A stretch of 64,000 bases of DNA from UBA4093 sp036676455 (GCA_036676455.1 JAKFCW010000101.1:1-64000), one strand, 5' to 3'; numbered from the stretch's first letter, positions 1 to 8,783 are shown. Notes: generated by a model not told the origin, from the sequence alone. Numbers and translations: made by a program.

Positions 1-528
1 ACCGGCATCCCGCCGGCCCCCCGCGGCGTGCCCCAGATAGAGGTCACGTTCGACATCGACGCCAACGGCATCGTGAACGTCTCCGCCAAGGACAAGGCCA
101 CCGGCAACGAGCAGAAGATCGCCATCACCAACACCGGCGGCCTCTCGAAGGATGACGTCGAGAAGATGCGCCGCGACGCCGAGGCTCACGCCGAGGAGGA
201 CAAGAAGCGCAAGGAGCTGGTCGAGGCCCGCAACGCAGCCGACGCAGCGGTCTACACCGCCGAGAAGACGCTGCGCGAAGCCGGCGACAAGGTCTCTGGC
301 GATCAGAAGTCCAAGATCGAGGGCCTCATCTCCAAGCTCAAGGACGTCGCCACCAAGGATGACCTCGCGGCCATCGAAGCGGCCAGCAACGAGCTGACCC
401 AGGCGCTCTACGAGATCACCACCGCCATGTACCAGCAGGGCGAGCAGCCCGCTGGCGCGGCGGCCGGTGCCAAGGGCCAGGGTGGGGACGACAACGTCGT
501 CGACGCCGACTACGAGGAAGTGAAGTAA
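1..528 (+). CDS. dnaK: Chaperone protein DnaK, C-terminal part (5' end outside window)
   Basis: The frame is open from base 1, so only the last 175 residues of this Hsp70 are present. The visible part starts in the beta-sandwich substrate-binding domain (IEVTFDIDANGIVNVSAKD, then the NTGGLSKDDVEKM lid entry). It continues through the helical lid and ends in a Gly/Ala-rich linker and the acidic tail DADYEEVK, as is usual for bacterial DnaK. The protein is an ATP-driven cytosolic chaperone that works with DnaJ and GrpE. dnaJ follows 67 bp downstream on the same strand. The GTG at base 28 is internal and should not be taken as the start. Confidence 0.96.
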   Translation, partial: TGIPPAPRGVPQIEVTFDIDANGIVNVSAKDKATGNEQKIAITNTGGLSKDDVEKMRRDAEAHAEEDKKRKELVEARNAADAAVYTAEKTLREAGDKVSGDQKSKIEGLISKLKDVATKDDLAAIEAASNELTQALYEITTAMYQQGEQPAGAAAGAKGQGGDDNVVDADYEEVK

Positions 529-543
529 CTTCCGAGACCTCCT

Positions 544-580
544 CCCCTGCGCCGGCCGCTCAAAGCGCCGGCGCGGGGGA
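544..580 (+). other. dnaK-dnaJ intergenic stem-loop
   Basis: A GC-rich near-perfect inverted repeat (arms starting CCCCTGCGCCGGC and GCCGGCGCGGGG) fills the gap between dnaK and dnaJ. No T-run follows and the dnaJ ribosome binding site (AGGGGAA) comes directly after it. It could be an attenuator or an mRNA-stabilising or processing hairpin that sets the DnaK:DnaJ ratio. Only the folding potential is seen; the role is inferred. Confidence 0.5.
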
Positions 581-595
581 ACCTTTAGGGGAAAC

Positions 596-1753
596 ATGAG
601 CAAGCGCGATTACTACGAGGTACTCGGGGTCGCCCGCGGAGCATCCGAGGACGAGCTCAAGAAGGCCTACCGCAAGTTGGCCCGCCAGTACCACCCGGAC
701 ATCAACAAAGAGGCCGACGCCGAGGCCAAGTTCAAGGAGATCAACGAGGCCTACGACGTCCTCTCGGATGCCCAGAAGCGCGGGGCCTACGATCAGTTCG
801 GCCATGCCGCCAGCCAGGGCTTCGGCCAGGGTGGCTTCGGAGGCCAGGGCTTCGAGGGCTTCGGCGGCTTCAGCGACATCTTCGAGGCCTTCTTCGGAGG
901 CCAGATGGGGGGCCAGCAGCGGGGCCGCAAGCGCGGACCCGAGCGGGGCGCCGATCTTCGGATCGACGTCGAGATCCCGTTCGCCGCGGCGATGTTCGGC
1001 ACCGAGCGCACTGTCGACATCCAGCACCAGGAGCGCTGCGAGACGTGCTCCGGCTCGGGCGCCAAGGACCCCTCGGATGTCCAGACCTGCGACCTCTGCC
1101 ACGGCACCGGCCAGATCACCCAGACCCAGCGGACCATCTTCGGCCAGTTCCAGCAGGTCGCTCCCTGCCCCAAGTGCAGCGGCGAAGGCAAGACCATCAA
1201 GGACCCCTGCAACACCTGCAAGGGCCAGGGCCGCACGCGCAAGCCCAAGAAGCTCCAGGTCAAGGTGCCCGCGGGCGTCGACACCGGAGCCCGCCTGCGG
1301 GTCACGGGCGAGGGCGACGTCGGCCCCAAGGGCGGACCGGCGGGCGATCTCTACATCGTCCTGCACGTCCAGGACGACGAGCGCTTCGAGCGCCAGGACA
1401 CCGAGCTCTTCCACACGGCGGCTATCACCTTCCCGCAGGCGGCTCTCGGCGACGAGATCGAGGTCCCCGTCCTCAATGAGGAAGGCGAAATTACCGAGAA
1501 GGTGAAGGTCCCGGCCGGCACCCAGCACGGCACGATCTTCGTCCTCAAGGGCCAGGGCGTCCCCTACCTGGGAGACCCCCGCAAGCGGCGCGGCGACCTC
1601 CACGTCGAGGTCAAGATCGCCGTTCCCACCAAGCTCTCGAGCGAGGAGGCCGATCTCCTGAGGAAGTACGACGAGGTCTCGCGCAAAGCGGCCGAATCGC
1701 ACGGCTTCAACTTCATCGACATGCTCAAGAGTGCGCTCTCGGGTCGGGGCTAG
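596..1753 (+). CDS. dnaJ: Chaperone protein DnaJ
   Basis: This is a full-length type I Hsp40 of 385 residues. The J-domain (residues 1-70) carries the HPD tripeptide at 33-35 that stimulates DnaK ATPase activity. A Gly/Phe-rich linker follows (about 75-115, repeats of GFGG and GFEGFGG). Four CxxCxGxG-type zinc motifs lie between about 148 and 216 (CETCSGSG, CDLCHGTG, CPKCSGEG, CNTCKGQG). The C-terminal part is the beta-rich substrate-binding and dimerisation region. AGGGGAA sits just before the ATG. The gene lies downstream of dnaK in the common dnaK-dnaJ order, so co-transcription is likely. Confidence 0.97.
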   Translation: MSKRDYYEVLGVARGASEDELKKAYRKLARQYHPDINKEADAEAKFKEINEAYDVLSDAQKRGAYDQFGHAASQGFGQGGFGGQGFEGFGGFSDIFEAFFGGQMGGQQRGRKRGPERGADLRIDVEIPFAAAMFGTERTVDIQHQERCETCSGSGAKDPSDVQTCDLCHGTGQITQTQRTIFGQFQQVAPCPKCSGEGKTIKDPCNTCKGQGRTRKPKKLQVKVPAGVDTGARLRVTGEGDVGPKGGPAGDLYIVLHVQDDERFERQDTELFHTAAITFPQAALGDEIEVPVLNEEGEITEKVKVPAGTQHGTIFVLKGQGVPYLGDPRKRRGDLHVEVKIAVPTKLSSEEADLLRKYDEVSRKAAESHGFNFIDMLKSALSGRG

Positions 1754-1777
1754 CCCCTCACCACTGTGCTCATGACG

Positions 1778-1808
1778 AAGCGGGCCGGGAGTCACTCCCG
1801 GCCCGCTT
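1778..1808 (+). terminator. Stem-loop terminator after dnaJ
   Basis: A 14-bp perfect inverted repeat (AAGCGGGCCGGGAG, 3-nt loop TCA, then its complement) lies 25 bp after the dnaJ stop. It also faces the convergent AraC-type gene that ends at 1870, so it could act in both directions. It lacks a clear U-tract. Confidence 0.65.
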
Positions 1809-1869
1809 CGCTTTGCGCCCCATGGCTGTTTGCCAACCGCCCAGTGGGGTGAACGCTGCTACCCGTATT

Positions 1870-2739
1870 CTAGCCCTCCTGTGGGGGCTTGCCATCCGTA
1901 ATTGGCCACTGATGCGCTTTCTGACGCTCGCGGCGGTAGGCGCTGGGGGGGAGGCCGACCTCCCGCGTGAAGGTGTCGCTGAAATGGCTGAAGTTCTTGA
2001 AGCCGACCTCCCAGGCGATCGCCGCGATCGGGCGCTCCGTCCTTGCCAGCAACTCGCGGGCGGCTCCCAGCCGCACCGTGATCAGGAACTTCCGCGGCGA
2101 ACTTCCCACCGCCTCCTTGAAGCATCGCTCGAAATGCCGGGGACTCATGGCCACCTCGGCGGCCAGCCCCTCCACCGTCAGCTCCTCGGAGTGGTCCCTC
2201 AGGATGCGATCGACCGCCCGCATGATCCGGGCATCCGCCCGCACGGGCGTGCCTCGGCGCTCCTGCAACCGTCTCACCAGCACGACTCCCAGCTGCTCGA
2301 GACCCGAGCGCAGCATCCGCTCCGTCCCCACCCCCGGCGCATCGATCTCGGAGGCCAGCTGCTGGGCCAAGAGCCAGAGCCGCGCGTCGCGCACGACCAG
2401 GGCCTGGCGATCGCCCGGCAGTGATCCCCCCAGGTCCGCCATGAGCTCGGACAGCCAGGCTGAAGGGGCGTAGGCCGTCACGAAGTCGGAATGACCGCTG
2501 AGAAAGGTGCTGGCATGAGGGACGCCCGGCGGCAACAGGATCGCCCATTCGGGCCCCAGCAGGTGCTCCTCGTCCGCGATCACCATCCCCAGCCGCCCGC
2601 TCAAGGGCAGCAGGATCTGGAGGTCGTCATGGGCATGCGCCCTGGCGGAGAAGCCTTGATACCGCTCGTGGAAGAACCTGAACGGCTCGGTGTCGACCCG
2701 ATGGCTGAACAAGGGATGGGCAAGGATATGTTTGCTCAT
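1870..2739 (-). CDS. AraC-family transcriptional regulator
   Basis: This 289-residue protein has a cupin-like N-terminal sensor half (HDDLQILLPLSGRLG, LLPPGVPH) and a C-terminal double helix-turn-helix of the AraC/XylS type. The HTH half shows LAAEVAMSPRHFERCFKEAVG, followed by the hallmark second-helix region IAAIAWEVGFKNFSHFSDTF and LPPSAYRRE. It should bind DNA in response to an unidentified ligand. The ATG at 2739 was chosen because TGGAAGC precedes it and the protein then begins at the sensor domain. The frame stays open upstream to 2937, but that would overlap the divergent lipoprotein gene at 2876. No target is visible; the divergent lipoprotein is a candidate. Confidence 0.88.
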   Translation of the reverse strand: MSKHILAHPLFSHRVDTEPFRFFHERYQGFSARAHAHDDLQILLPLSGRLGMVIADEEHLLGPEWAILLPPGVPHASTFLSGHSDFVTAYAPSAWLSELMADLGGSLPGDRQALVVRDARLWLLAQQLASEIDAPGVGTERMLRSGLEQLGVVLVRRLQERRGTPVRADARIMRAVDRILRDHSEELTVEGLAAEVAMSPRHFERCFKEAVGSSPRKFLITVRLGAARELLARTERPIAAIAWEVGFKNFSHFSDTFTREVGLPPSAYRRERQKAHQWPITDGKPPQEG

Positions 2740-2875
2740 GGCTTCCAGTCTACCGGATGCGATCGGCTTTGTCGCATTTTCCAAAAATATGGGTCCGTTT
2801 TCCGGGATTGCTGGCTTATGGCGCGGCGGATAACCAGAATGTCGGTTACACCCCTGCCCCTGAAAGGACCCCACG

Positions 2876-3385
2876 ATGACCTTCCAATCCCTGACGACCA
2901 CCCTCCTGCTGACGATGCTCCTCGCGGGCTGCGGCACTGCGCAAGGCCTCGCCCCGCTTCCGTCGCGCGCTTCCCTTGAGGCCGAGTCCCACCCCGGCTA
3001 CGGCCAGAAGACCTGGACCACCATGACCGTCCCGGGCGAGGTGATGGGCTATGCCGTCGGAGAGATCGCCAAGCTGCGCCAGGAGTTCGAGCGCGACTTC
3101 GGCAACGCCGGCCGCCATCGCCTCCGCCTCGAGGTGACCCTGGTGGCCAGCCAGGACGACTTCAAGACCTCCGCCCGCTCGAGCATGCAGCAGCCCCCGA
3201 CGACCGCCATGGCCCGGGAGTTCGAGCTCGGATCGGCGCCGAAGGGCGAGTACGCCTACTACCTGAAGGTGACCGGACAGGCCGTCGAGTACGATGCGGC
3301 CAACCAGTTCCGGGGGATCACCAAGGTCTACGCCTCGCGCCACATCAGCAACTTCGGACGGAACTTCCGGGGGGAGGCCCAGTAG
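2876..3385 (+). CDS. Predicted lipoprotein, function unknown
   Basis: The protein has 169 residues. A short hydrophobic leader ends in the lipobox LLAGC with the lipidated Cys at position 19, so it should be exported and anchored to a membrane. The mature part is mixed alpha/beta with no motif I recognise; it has a helix rich in basic and acidic residues (about 60-75) and a Tyr-rich stretch (GEYAYYLKV). GAAAGGA lies upstream of the ATG. It is divergent from the AraC-type gene and converges on the ABC transporter gene, ending 10 bp from it. Confidence 0.7.
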   Translation: MTFQSLTTTLLLTMLLAGCGTAQGLAPLPSRASLEAESHPGYGQKTWTTMTVPGEVMGYAVGEIAKLRQEFERDFGNAGRHRLRLEVTLVASQDDFKTSARSSMQQPPTTAMAREFELGSAPKGEYAYYLKVTGQAVEYDAANQFRGITKVYASRHISNFGRNFRGEAQ

Positions 3386-3394
3386 CTGCGGGCG

Positions 3395-5647
3395 TTAATC
3401 CGCGCGGCGCTCGCCTGTTCGCTCGGCCACCAGCTGCTGCATGCGGGACTCGAAGGCGGCGTCGCGCGCCAGCAGCTCCAAGAAGTCCTCGCGCGCCAGG
3501 GTCACGAACTCGCAGGGCGTCAGCGTCCGGATGGTCGCGCCGCGCGGCGCGTCCGTGGTCAGGGCGACCTCTCCGAACGGATCGCCGTCCTCCAGCCGTG
3601 CGACCGGCTCCATGCCTCCTGCCGGGGTCGTGCGGAGCACCTCGACCGAGCCGCGCGCGACGAGGTAGAACCGCTCTCCGCGATCGCCCTCGTGAAAAAC
3701 CACCCGGTTGGCCGGGAAGCGCTCGGTTTGAAAGCGGCTCGCCATCTCGGCCAGCAGGCCCGGATCGAGGCTGGCGAACATGCCCAGTTGCGCCAGCCGC
3801 TCCGGCTGGACCCCGATGCTGCCGGAGCCCGAGGCGATGAAGCCGCTCTGCTTCTGCCACATCCGTGCGTAGGCTCCGCCTCCCTGGGTCAAGGCGGCGT
3901 GGCTGCCCCGCTCGACCAGCTCTCCGTCGACCAGGACCAGGATCTGGTCGGCATGCTCCGCGGTGGCGAGGCGCGGCGTCACCAGCAGCACCGTGCAGTC
4001 CGTGGCCGCCCGGCGAACGGTATCGAGCAGCTCGTGCTCGGCCTGGGAATCCAGGGCGCTGGTGGCCTCGTCCAGGATGAGCAGGGCGGGCTTGCGCACG
4101 AGGGCCCGGGCCAGGGCAAAGCGCTGCCACTCCAGGGGCGAGAAGCGCAGAGCGTCGATCGGCGTCTCGAAGCCTTCCGGCAGGGCGGCGATCGCCTTGA
4201 GGATCCCGGCGGCCTCGCAGGCCTCGCGTAGGGCGGCCTCGTCCGCGCCATTGGCGGCCAAACGCAAGTTCTCCCCCAGCGTCGTGGGCAGGAAGAGCGG
4301 ATCGCGGGTCATGAGGCTGATCTGCGCGCGGACGCTGTCCTGCGCCAGCTCCCGCAGGTCCTCTCCGTCCAGCAGGACTGCGCCCTGATCGGGATCGTCG
4401 AAGCGCATCAAGAGGTTCAGGATCGTGCTCTTCCCCGAGCCACTGGCCCCCACGAGCGCCGTCTTGCTGCCGCGGGGCAGCTCGAACGTCACGTCCCTGA
4501 CCGCCGGCTCGAGGCCAGCCGCGGCGGCGCCCTCGCGGCTCGGGTGGCTGAAGCTGACCTTCCGGAATGCCCACGCCACCTCGGCCGCCGGCGCGGGCCT
4601 GGCCTCCGGCGCGTCCGTGACGCCCGGCCGCTCGGCGAGAAGATCGTCGAGGTGCTGCATGCCCCCCGAGGCGGGCACCAGGATCGGCACGAAGTTGATC
4701 ACGTACGAGACCGAGTTGCTCAGCGTCAGCAGCAGCGCCTGGAAGGAGACCAGGGTCCCGATCGACATCTGCCCCTGCAAGGCGAGGGTGGCTCCCACGC
4801 CGATCGTCAGGACCTGCAGGAAGCTGATCCCGATGTTCGCCGAGCGCTCCACCACCGCGCTCAGGAAGCTCACCCGCAGGCCCGTTCCGGCGAGCGCATG
4901 CGTGAGCTCGCGGAAGCGCGACAGGGCGTCCTGCTTCAGGCCGTACTGCTTGATGAGGAGCTGCCGGTCGAGGTTGTCCTGCACGTGCGAGACCAGGTTC
5001 GCCTCCGCCAGCTTGTAGCGGTAGCTCGCCACGGAGGCGCCCGGCGACAAGAGCTTGGGCCCCAGAAGGCTCAGCGGCCAGATCAGCATGGCGACCAGGG
5101 CCAGCCGCCAGTCGAGCATGAACATCAGGAAGGTGCTCATCATGATGTCCAGCATGGGCAGCACCACCCACGGCACCACTCCCGCCACGGCATGCTCGAT
5201 GGCCGCGAGGTCGATCGAGAAGCACGAGACCACGTCCGCCGTGTTGCTCCGCCGGTGGAAGGCCAGCGATAGCTCCTGGAGGTGGGCGAAGACCTTGCGG
5301 CGCAGATCCCGCTGGATCAGGCTGACGACCTTGGCGTACAGGTAGTCGCGCCCCAGGCTCGCCAGCGAGACCAGGACCAGGGCCCCCATGAGGGCGCTCA
5401 GGGTCCAGACGAGGGTCGCGTGCTGGTTCTTGGTGATCCCCTCGTCGATCAGGTGCTTGAAGCTCATGGGGATCAGCCCGGTGAAGCCCATCTCGAGCAG
5501 CAGCGCCAGCAGGATGAGCAGCCCCTGGCCAGGATAGCGCGCGAAGGGCGCGCAGATGCGAGCGAGCGTCGCGCCCACACCGAGGACTTTCAGCGGCGCC
5601 GACTCGCCGTCATGGCTGGCGGAAATCCGGAGGGGACCCGTGGACAT
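3395..5647 (-). CDS. ABC half-exporter fused to a cyclic-nucleotide-binding domain
   Basis: This 750-residue protein has three parts: an ABC exporter membrane domain (about 30-320), a nucleotide-binding domain (about 355-590) and a C-terminal cNMP-binding domain (about 625-740). Walker A (GASGSGKST, about 398) and Walker B plus D-loop (LLILDEATSALD, about 520) are intact. Other ATPase motifs are not: the Q-loop reads LMTRDPLF (Arg for Gln), the signature reads FSPLEWQR in place of LSGGQ, and the switch reads VTPRLAT (Pro for His). The cNMP domain keeps a phosphate-cassette-like stretch, FGEVALTTDAPRGATIRT. It is probably a homodimeric or heterodimeric exporter or a regulatory half-transporter. 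The substrate is unknown. Confidence 0.88.
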   Translation of the reverse strand: MSTGPLRISASHDGESAPLKVLGVGATLARICAPFARYPGQGLLILLALLLEMGFTGLIPMSFKHLIDEGITKNQHATLVWTLSALMGALVLVSLASLGRDYLYAKVVSLIQRDLRRKVFAHLQELSLAFHRRSNTADVVSCFSIDLAAIEHAVAGVVPWVVLPMLDIMMSTFLMFMLDWRLALVAMLIWPLSLLGPKLLSPGASVASYRYKLAEANLVSHVQDNLDRQLLIKQYGLKQDALSRFRELTHALAGTGLRVSFLSAVVERSANIGISFLQVLTIGVGATLALQGQMSIGTLVSFQALLLTLSNSVSYVINFVPILVPASGGMQHLDDLLAERPGVTDAPEARPAPAAEVAWAFRKVSFSHPSREGAAAAGLEPAVRDVTFELPRGSKTALVGASGSGKSTILNLLMRFDDPDQGAVLLDGEDLRELAQDSVRAQISLMTRDPLFLPTTLGENLRLAANGADEAALREACEAAGILKAIAALPEGFETPIDALRFSPLEWQRFALARALVRKPALLILDEATSALDSQAEHELLDTVRRAATDCTVLLVTPRLATAEHADQILVLVDGELVERGSHAALTQGGGAYARMWQKQSGFIASGSGSIGVQPERLAQLGMFASLDPGLLAEMASRFQTERFPANRVVFHEGDRGERFYLVARGSVEVLRTTPAGGMEPVARLEDGDPFGEVALTTDAPRGATIRTLTPCEFVTLAREDFLELLARDAAFESRMQQLVAERTGERRAD

Positions 5648-5777
5648 GTGCGCTCCTTGCAGGGGGGATGGGGGACTACCAGCATATCATCGGGACCCTC
5701 TGGCCAACCGGATGAAAACCGAGTAAAACATGTCAGTTCAGTAAACACCACGACGGCGCATCGCCATGGGGGCAACC

Positions 5778-6452
5778 GTGATCCATCCGGCCACCGAGCT
5801 TCGCTTCATCGACCCGGCCATCGGCTACGGGGTCTTCGCCACCCGCTTCATTCCCCGCGGAACCATCGTCTGGACCCTCGACGAGTTCGACCGCATCCTC
5901 AGCCGCGACCAGGTGCGCGACCTGCCCGGCCTGCTGCGCGCCCAGGTGGAAACCTACGCCTACGTCGATTCGAACGGCCAGTTCATCCTCTGCTGGGATT
6001 TCGGCCGCTACATGAACCACTCCTGCGAGCCCACCAGCCGGAGCGTCGGAGAGGCCTTCGAGATCGCGGTCAGGGACATCCAGCCCGGCGAGCAGCTCAC
6101 CTGCGAGTACGGCGTGCTCAACATGAGCGGCACGTTCGCCTGTGCCTGTGGCACGCCGTCGTGCCGGGGGAGAATCGGCGCGGAGGACCTCGCCTCGCAC
6201 TGGCCGCGCTGGGATCAGGAGGCCGCGGAGGCCTTCCGCGCCTCCTTTGATGTCGAGCAACCCCTCCTGCCCTACGCCAAGCTGAGCTCGGGGGACCGGG
6301 CGATCGCCGAGGCCATCCGCGACGGCCGCCTGATCCCCCTGCCCAGCAGCCAGGACTACCAGGCCGAGGCCCCGGAGCGGGCGCCGGCGGGCGGCGGCCT
6401 CTGGGCCGTGGACGCTCCGGTCACGGCCTCCGAGCGATCGGCCTCCCGATGA
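5778..6452 (+). CDS. SET-domain protein (first of a tandem pair)
   Basis: This 224-residue protein has a compact SET fold. It begins IHPATELRFIDPAIGYGVFA, has the cofactor/knot motif MNHSC (followed by EPT instead of the usual xPN), RDIQPGEQLTCEYG, and a post-SET-like cluster CACGTPSCRG. SET enzymes transfer methyl groups from SAM to protein lysines; the bacterial substrate is unknown. The C-terminal ~80 residues are a helical extension absent from most minimal SET proteins. I chose GTG 5778 because GGGGGC precedes it and the protein then aligns with the start of the next gene (IHPDTALVRID). An in-frame ATG at 5766 has no ribosome binding site. It overlaps the next gene by 4 bp. Confidence 0.82.
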   Translation: MIHPATELRFIDPAIGYGVFATRFIPRGTIVWTLDEFDRILSRDQVRDLPGLLRAQVETYAYVDSNGQFILCWDFGRYMNHSCEPTSRSVGEAFEIAVRDIQPGEQLTCEYGVLNMSGTFACACGTPSCRGRIGAEDLASHWPRWDQEAAEAFRASFDVEQPLLPYAKLSSGDRAIAEAIRDGRLIPLPSSQDYQAEAPERAPAGGGLWAVDAPVTASERSASR

Positions 6453-7054
6453 TCCATCCCGATACCGCGCTCGTGCGGATCGATGAGACCGTCGGCTACG
6501 GCCTCGTCGCCACGCGCCCCCTGCCCCGGGGCACGATCACCTGGGTGCAGGACGCCCTCGACCAGGTCATGCCTCCCGAGCAATGGCGCCGCCTGCCGGC
6601 GGCCTACGCCGATCTGATCGACCGCTACACCTACGGAGACGCGCAGGACAACCGGATCCTGATCTGGGACCTGGGGCGCCAGATGAACCATTCCTGCGCG
6701 CCCAACTGCTTCGGCACGCTCTATGGCTTCGAGGTGGCCTTGCGCGACATCGCGGCCGGAGAGCAGCTGACCAACGACTACGGCACGCTCTTCCAGGAGC
6801 CCCACGAAGGCTTCGCCTGCACCTGCGGCGCCCATGGCTGCCGCGGAACCACCGGCGCCCCCATCACCCCGGATCAGCTCGCCCGGTTGCGCGCCATGCT
6901 GCGCGACTCCCTCGCGGAGCTGCCCTGGCGGCCCCAGCCCCTGGGCGTCCTGCTGCACCCGGATGCCCTGCTGAACGCTTGCCGCGATCTGGGCGCGGAC
7001 GACGTCGTGACGATGTCGGTCCGCGAGGCGCTCAGCGCCCGCCCCAGGTCGTGA
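6449..7054 (+). CDS. SET-domain protein (second of a tandem pair)
   Basis: This 201-residue paralogue of the preceding gene starts at an ATGA overlap, which implies translational coupling. It has GYGLVATRPLPRGTI, the full motif MNHSCAPNC, RDIAAGEQLTNDYG and the post-SET-like Cys cluster CTCGAHGCRGTT. NHSCxPN is intact here, so this copy looks the more canonical methyltransferase of the two. Its C-terminal tail is shorter. The 3' end overlaps the convergent beta-barrel gene by 23 bp. The two copies may act as a pair on one target, or one may regulate the other; nothing nearby identifies the substrate. Confidence 0.84.
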   Translation: MIHPDTALVRIDETVGYGLVATRPLPRGTITWVQDALDQVMPPEQWRRLPAAYADLIDRYTYGDAQDNRILIWDLGRQMNHSCAPNCFGTLYGFEVALRDIAAGEQLTNDYGTLFQEPHEGFACTCGAHGCRGTTGAPITPDQLARLRAMLRDSLAELPWRPQPLGVLLHPDALLNACRDLGADDVVTMSVREALSARPRS

Positions 7055-7850
7055 AGGTGGTGGACAGGGACGCGAAGGGACCCGGGGGATACGCGGACAG
7101 CGGGTCGTTGCCGAAGGCGTAGCCCGCAGCCAGGTAGGTGCCGCCGGCGGTCTGGAAGTGAAGCGCGACGTTGGTCCCGCTGTAATCGCTCTCGCCGCCG
7201 ACGTGATCGACCGCCAGGTACCACGGCCCAAGAGAGGGCGACTCGTAGCCCGCCATGAGCAGCGCCGTCGACGGGCCCGCGAACGGAAACGTCCCCAGGA
7301 AGCCGGCCGACGCTCCCTGCAGGACCGCGGATCCGGCTCCCGCCGAGACGCGCCCCAGGTCGAGGTCCTTCCATGTCAGGGTCCTGGTGGCGGAGAGATA
7401 AATCAGGTTCAGGCTCTGGTCGGCCCGGCTCGGGTTGACCCCCATGAACCCCACGGCCAAGGCGGGCCAGAGGGCGTCCTCGCCCAGCAGCTGGCCCTTG
7501 AGGCTGAGCGCGACGCGGGCGTCGATGGGATCTCCGCCCCAGCCGATCAGGTCGGCCCCGAACTCCCAGCCCTCGAAGGCCTTGCCGGAGCCGCCATAGG
7601 CGAAGCCTCCTCCCAGGCCGAGGTTCAGGCCACCCCAGACCTGGTAGCCGTCAGGGTAGTAGGCGTCGTAAAGGAAGGCGCTCCCCTCGCCCGTGGCCTG
7701 GACCTCGCCGGTCGGGCAGGAGATGATGGAGGAGGGATAAGCACTCGCCTCTCGCGCCGGGGTGGCCAGCAACAGGCCCGCGAGCAGGAGGGCGCGACGC
7801 CGCACGCCGCACGGCCGGAAGGGTTTCGACGCCAAGGCTTGGTCCTCCAT
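7032..7850 (-). CDS. Exported, probably outer-membrane beta-barrel protein
   Basis: The product has 272 residues. It has a signal peptide (Arg-rich start, hydrophobic ALLLAGLLLA, likely cleavage after ASA). The mature part is Gly- and aromatic-rich with alternating strands (VWGGLNLGLGGGFAYGG, YLAVDHVGG, YLAAGYAFG) and ends in a strand, as outer-membrane barrels often do. No family was recognised. The start at 7850 is preceded by GCGAGAG and places the signal peptide correctly; the frame stays open upstream. The terminal 23 bp overlap the SET gene tail to tail. Confidence 0.68.
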   Translation of the reverse strand: MEDQALASKPFRPCGVRRRALLLAGLLLATPAREASAYPSSIISCPTGEVQATGEGSAFLYDAYYPDGYQVWGGLNLGLGGGFAYGGSGKAFEGWEFGADLIGWGGDPIDARVALSLKGQLLGEDALWPALAVGFMGVNPSRADQSLNLIYLSATRTLTWKDLDLGRVSAGAGSAVLQGASAGFLGTFPFAGPSTALLMAGYESPSLGPWYLAVDHVGGESDYSGTNVALHFQTAGGTYLAAGYAFGNDPLSAYPPGPFASLSTTFTTWGGR

Positions 7851-7949
7851 CTCTCGCTGTGTCGCTTGTCGCCTGGTGATGCCTCTAGGATGACACCGCG
7901 GGGGGTCAACGGGCAAGGGTTTCGCCGGCGCTATCCATTCGGAGGGGGC

Positions 7950-7957
7950 GGGTATAA
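7950..7957 (+). promoter_or_regulatory. GGGTATAA promoter-like motif before the HD gene
   Basis: GGGTATAAG lies 55 bp upstream of the GTG start of the HD-domain gene, inside the divergent gap. The same octamer or a close variant recurs before other plus-strand genes in this window and looks like an extended -10. No convincing -35 box is visible. Confidence 0.4.
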
Positions 7958-8012
7958 GTCCTGTAGCGATCGTCGTTGCCGCACGACCGCGCGCTCAGGA
8001 GGAAGAATCCCG

Positions 8013-8783
8013 GTGATCACGAATCTGCCTCTCAAGGACAACCCGAAGCTCGACGCCTTGATGGCCAAGCTGGAGGAGGACGGCTTCGTTCCGGCCTGCT
8101 GGAAGCTCGCCGACCTCAACTCGATCCGCGCGGGCGTCAACGACCATGGGCCCACCCACGTCAAGATCGTCGCCCACATCGCCTCGAAGCTGTACATGCT
8201 GCTGGCCGAGGCCGGCGTGCCCATGAGCGTCGTGACGGACCACGGCATGGATCCGCATGATGCCCAGGTGGTGGTCGTGATGGCCGCGTTGCTTCACGAC
8301 ATCGGCATGGATGTGCACCGCGACAAGCACGAGGAGCACTCGCTCTTCATGGCCTACGAGTACCTCTTCGATCTCTACGACGCGGTCTACCCCGAAGCGC
8401 AGCGCATGATCATGATCGGCGAGACCCTGCACGCCATGATTGGCCACAACTCCAGCAAGCGCTGCCTCACGATCGAGGCGGGCATCGTGAAGGTGGCCGA
8501 CGCCCTCGACATGACCAAGTGGCGCTCGCGCTCGATCATCAAGACCGGCAAGGTCTCCATCCACGCGATCTCGGTCTCGGCGATCGACCGGGTCCAGATC
8601 GATCAGGGCAAGTCCAAGCCCATCGGCGTGGAGATCGTCATGAACTCCTCGGCGGGCATCTTCCAGGTGGACGATCTGCTCAAGCACAAGGTTCTCAAGA
8701 GTGGTATCCACCCTTACATCGAGGTCTCGGCGCACATCGAGTCCGAGGCCGAGGACACGGTTCTGGGGGTCTACAACTTCTGA
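8013..8783 (+). CDS. HD-domain phosphohydrolase-like protein
   Basis: This 256-residue protein carries an HD metal-binding constellation: an early His (DHGPTHVKIV), LLHDIGMDVHRDKHEEHSL, and a later IVKVADALDMTKWRSR. HD proteins are metal-dependent phosphohydrolases acting on nucleotides, cyclic dinucleotides or phospho-metabolites; the substrate cannot be told from sequence. The C-terminal ~80 residues are beta-rich (VSIHAISVSAIDRVQI) and could be a regulatory domain. GTG 8013 was chosen because AGGAGGA (7997-8003) lies 9 nt upstream. The frame remains open far upstream (to 7158), but that part is antisense to the barrel gene. Confidence 0.82.
   Translation: MITNLPLKDNPKLDALMAKLEEDGFVPACWKLADLNSIRAGVNDHGPTHVKIVAHIASKLYMLLAEAGVPMSVVTDHGMDPHDAQVVVVMAALLHDIGMDVHRDKHEEHSLFMAYEYLFDLYDAVYPEAQRMIMIGETLHAMIGHNSSKRCLTIEAGIVKVADALDMTKWRSRSIIKTGKVSIHAISVSAIDRVQIDQGKSKPIGVEIVMNSSAGIFQVDDLLKHKVLKSGIHPYIEVSAHIESEAEDTVLGVYNF

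Noticed and set aside
7158..8012. N-terminal extension of the HD-domain gene
   Set aside because: It is antisense to the beta-barrel gene; GTG 8013 has a strong AGGAGGA at the right distance.
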